Assembly: GCA_900553415.1 (NCBI GenBank)
Contig: USDH01000114.1
Span: 1-5,231 of the forward strand
Reading direction: 5' to 3'
DNA from: an uncultured Collinsella sp.
GTDB taxonomy: Bacteria > Actinomycetota > Coriobacteriia > Coriobacteriales > Coriobacteriaceae
DNA length: 5,231 nucleotides
Shown here: positions 3,934 through 5,231 of the stretch, piece by piece
Numbering within the stretch: position 1 is the first letter of the stretch
How the letters are laid out: every line of letters starts with the position of its first letter
The notes under the pieces: model-generated
The model's database searches: none
Told to the model about the DNA's origin: nothing
The model's input: only the letters and a program-made list of their open reading frames with translations
Program-made: the position numbers and the translations under genes

Positions 3934-5139
3934 TTAAGCGGACGGCTCCTGCTGCGTGATGCAGTGGATGTTGCCGCCGCCGAAGACGACCTGCTCGGAC
4001 TGAACGCCGACGCACTTGTAGACGCCCTCGCCCCAGACCTCGTCATAGATCTTCTGGAGCGTGTCAACGGCCAGCTGGTCGTTCTCGTCGCCGTACTGCG
4101 GGACGATGACGCCGTGGTTGGTGACCAGGTAGTTCATGTAGGAGGCGATCAGCGGCTCGTCGGGAACGCGCGGCTCGGCGTTCTCGTCGGCGTCGATGGT
4201 GTCGCAGGAAGCCTGGTCCATGAACAGCGGGTTCACGGGCATGCAGAGCTTGTAGACCTTCATCTTGCGGCCCTTGGCGTCAACGGCGTTGGAGAGGGTC
4301 TCGTAGGCAGCGTGGCACTGCTCGTAGAACGGATACTCGGGATCGTCGGTCCAGATGCAGGCCATGACGCCCGGGGCGATGAACGTGGCGACGTCATCGA
4401 TGTGGCCGTTGGTCTCCTCGGGGTCGATGCCCTCCTTGACCCAGATGACCTTCTCGACACCCAGGTAATCCTTGAGGTGCTCGTCCATATAGGCGCGAAG
4501 CTCCTCGCTCCAGGGCTCAAACTTCTTGTGGTACTTGGGCCAGATGGACTCGGGATCCTCTTCCTCCTCCAGGACCGCAGAGCAGGTGCGGCCCGGGGAA
4601 AGCAGGCACTGGTCGGTCACGACAAGGGTGCCCTCGCCGTCGACGGTGATGGAGCCGCCCTCGAGGATCATGTCATCGGGACGATAGCGACGGCAGCCGG
4701 AGAGCTCAGCCATCTTAAGGGCGATCTGCTCGTCCTTGTCCCACGGGAAATAAAGGCCGTCGACGAGACCACCGTAGGCGTTGAAGTGCCAGTGGTTGGC
4801 GCGCTTCTCGCCCTTGCCGTTGATGACGTAGGTGGCGGCGGTGTCGCGGAACCAAGCATCGTCGGTGGTCATCTCGATAACGGTGACGTTCTCGTCGTTC
4901 TCAAAGACGGCCTTGCAGTTGGCATAGTCGACCTGGTTGGCGCACATATAGACCGGGGTGAACTCGGCGATGGCGCGGGCGATGGCGGCATACTGCTTCT
5001 GAGCCGGCTTGGCGCCGTGGGCCCAGGTGTCGGTGCGGTGGGGCCAGCCCATCCACACGCGATCCTGCGGGGCAAACTCAGCAGGCATAAAGAAGCCGTC
5101 GGCCTTGGGAGTGGACTCGGACTCGGTGATCGTACGCAT
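3934..5139 (-). CDS. aguA: Agmatine deiminase (agmatine iminohydrolase)
   Basis: This 401-residue cytoplasmic enzyme hydrolyses agmatine to N-carbamoylputrescine and ammonia, the first step of the agmatine deiminase route to putrescine. It has the guanidine-modifying (pentein) fold. The family signatures are clear: FAPQDRVWMGWPHRTDTW (22-39) near the N-terminus, DDAWFRDTAATYV (93-105), MILEGGSITVDGEGTLVVTD (157-176), GIDPEETNGHIDDVATF (237-253) with the catalytic His246, and near the C-terminus FGGGNIHCITQQEP (386-399) with the nucleophile Cys393. All key residues are present, so it should be active. The start is ATG 5139-5137, with GGAGG (5151-5147) 7 nt upstream; the frame stays open to the window edge, but the extra 30 residues would cross a GC-rich hairpin and lack family similarity. 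It is longer than the roughly 370 residues usual in the family, because about 39 residues (185-223, rich in acidic and aromatic residues) stand where about 14 are typical. A structured 3' region and a strong terminator follow. Confidence 0.97.
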   Translation of the reverse strand: MRTITESESTPKADGFFMPAEFAPQDRVWMGWPHRTDTWAHGAKPAQKQYAAIARAIAEFTPVYMCANQVDYANCKAVFENDENVTVIEMTTDDAWFRDTAATYVINGKGEKRANHWHFNAYGGLVDGLYFPWDKDEQIALKMAELSGCRRYRPDDMILEGGSITVDGEGTLVVTDQCLLSPGRTCSAVLEEEEDPESIWPKYHKKFEPWSEELRAYMDEHLKDYLGVEKVIWVKEGIDPEETNGHIDDVATFIAPGVMACIWTDDPEYPFYEQCHAAYETLSNAVDAKGRKMKVYKLCMPVNPLFMDQASCDTIDADENAEPRVPDEPLIASYMNYLVTNHGVIVPQYGDENDQLAVDTLQKIYDEVWGEGVYKCVGVQSEQVVFGGGNIHCITQQEPSA

Positions 5140-5168
5140 AAGATTTCCTCCAAATCGAACGATCGCTT

Positions 5169-5191
5169 GCCGCGGGCGGGTTACCCGCGGC
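5169..5191. promoter_or_regulatory. GC-rich perfect hairpin in the aguA leader
   Basis: GCCGCGGG (5169-5176) and CCCGCGGC (5184-5191) form an 8-bp all-GC stem with a 7-nt loop. On the minus strand it ends 17 nt before the aguA GGAGG motif and is followed by AAGCGATCG, not by a T-tract, so it is not a terminator for an upstream minus-strand gene. It may be an mRNA leader structure or a protein-binding dyad. The aguA promoter itself cannot be placed with confidence in the 40 bases left before the window edge. Confidence 0.45.
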
Positions 5192-5231
5192 CTAAAACCA
5201 AGAGATAGTGGGCGCCCGTCCCCCGGCAAAG

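Noticed and set aside
4260..5153. Alternative minus-strand frames inside aguA
   Set aside because: They are out of frame with the conserved AguA motifs and give S/P/R/T-rich low-complexity products typical of frame shadows.
3547..5208. Very long plus-strand open frame (553 codons) opposite aguA
   Set aside because: It is a shadow of aguA, produced by GC-rich third positions. The product is a low-complexity run of V, L, G, D and A, there is no ribosome binding site, and it crosses the terminator and hairpin region.
5140..5229. Upstream extension of AguA by 30 residues
   Set aside because: It would translate through the GC-rich hairpin; GGAGG with a 7-nt spacer supports the ATG at 5139, and family similarity begins after that point.
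1..5231. CRISPR arrays, tRNA or rRNA genes, insertion sequences, integrase attachment sites
   Set aside because: I found no regularly spaced repeats, no tRNA-like cloverleaf, no rRNA sequence, and no transposase or integrase coding sequence.

Overview
The window reads as chromosome from a moderately GC-rich actinobacterium, most likely a gut member of the Coriobacteriia (Collinsella or a close relative). I infer this from the GC-rich third codon positions, the strong GGAGG-type ribosome binding sites, and a multi-spanning membrane protein fused to a C-terminal LuxR DNA-binding domain, a type of regulator that is abundant in that class. No search was run, so the taxonomy is an inference.

Layout, left to right. 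Four main genes all lie on the minus strand, so transcription runs from high to low coordinates. Positions 1-366 hold the N-terminal 122 residues of a metal-dependent amidohydrolase that is cut by the window edge. Positions 367-673 are non-coding, with a perfect 8-bp dyad and an AT-rich direct repeat. Positions 674-1666 encode a 330-residue, seven-helix membrane protein with a LuxR-type HTH. Positions 1757-1948 encode a 63-residue protein of unknown function on the plus strand, with its own sigma70-like promoter; it diverges from the LuxR gene and converges on the permease gene. Positions 1985-3394 encode a 469-residue APC-superfamily amino acid/polyamine permease. Positions 3384-3566 hold a likely 60-residue, four-cysteine small ORF whose end overlaps the permease start. 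Positions 3395-3933 are unusually rich in long hairpins, including the probable aguA terminator. Positions 3934-5139 encode agmatine deiminase (AguA), with a GC-rich hairpin in its 5' leader.

How the genes may work together. AguA converts agmatine to N-carbamoylputrescine and ammonia. The permease next to it belongs to a superfamily that includes agmatine/putrescine and glutamate/GABA exchangers, so agmatine uptake is a reasonable but unproven role. The two genes are separated by a strong minus-strand terminator and a structured leader, so permease expression seems to be controlled separately. The membrane LuxR protein could sense a small molecule or membrane state and control the neighbouring permease or amidohydrolase. 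No carbamoylputrescine-processing gene (aguB, or ptcA with a carbamate kinase) lies in the window.

The least explained part is the set of RNA or DNA structures between aguA and the permease (3414-3920). It contains a 17-bp stem, an 86-nt symmetrical dyad element, a 92-nt long-loop hairpin, a classic terminator, and a second long dyad buried inside the cysteine-containing small ORF and followed by a U-tract just ahead of the permease ribosome binding site.
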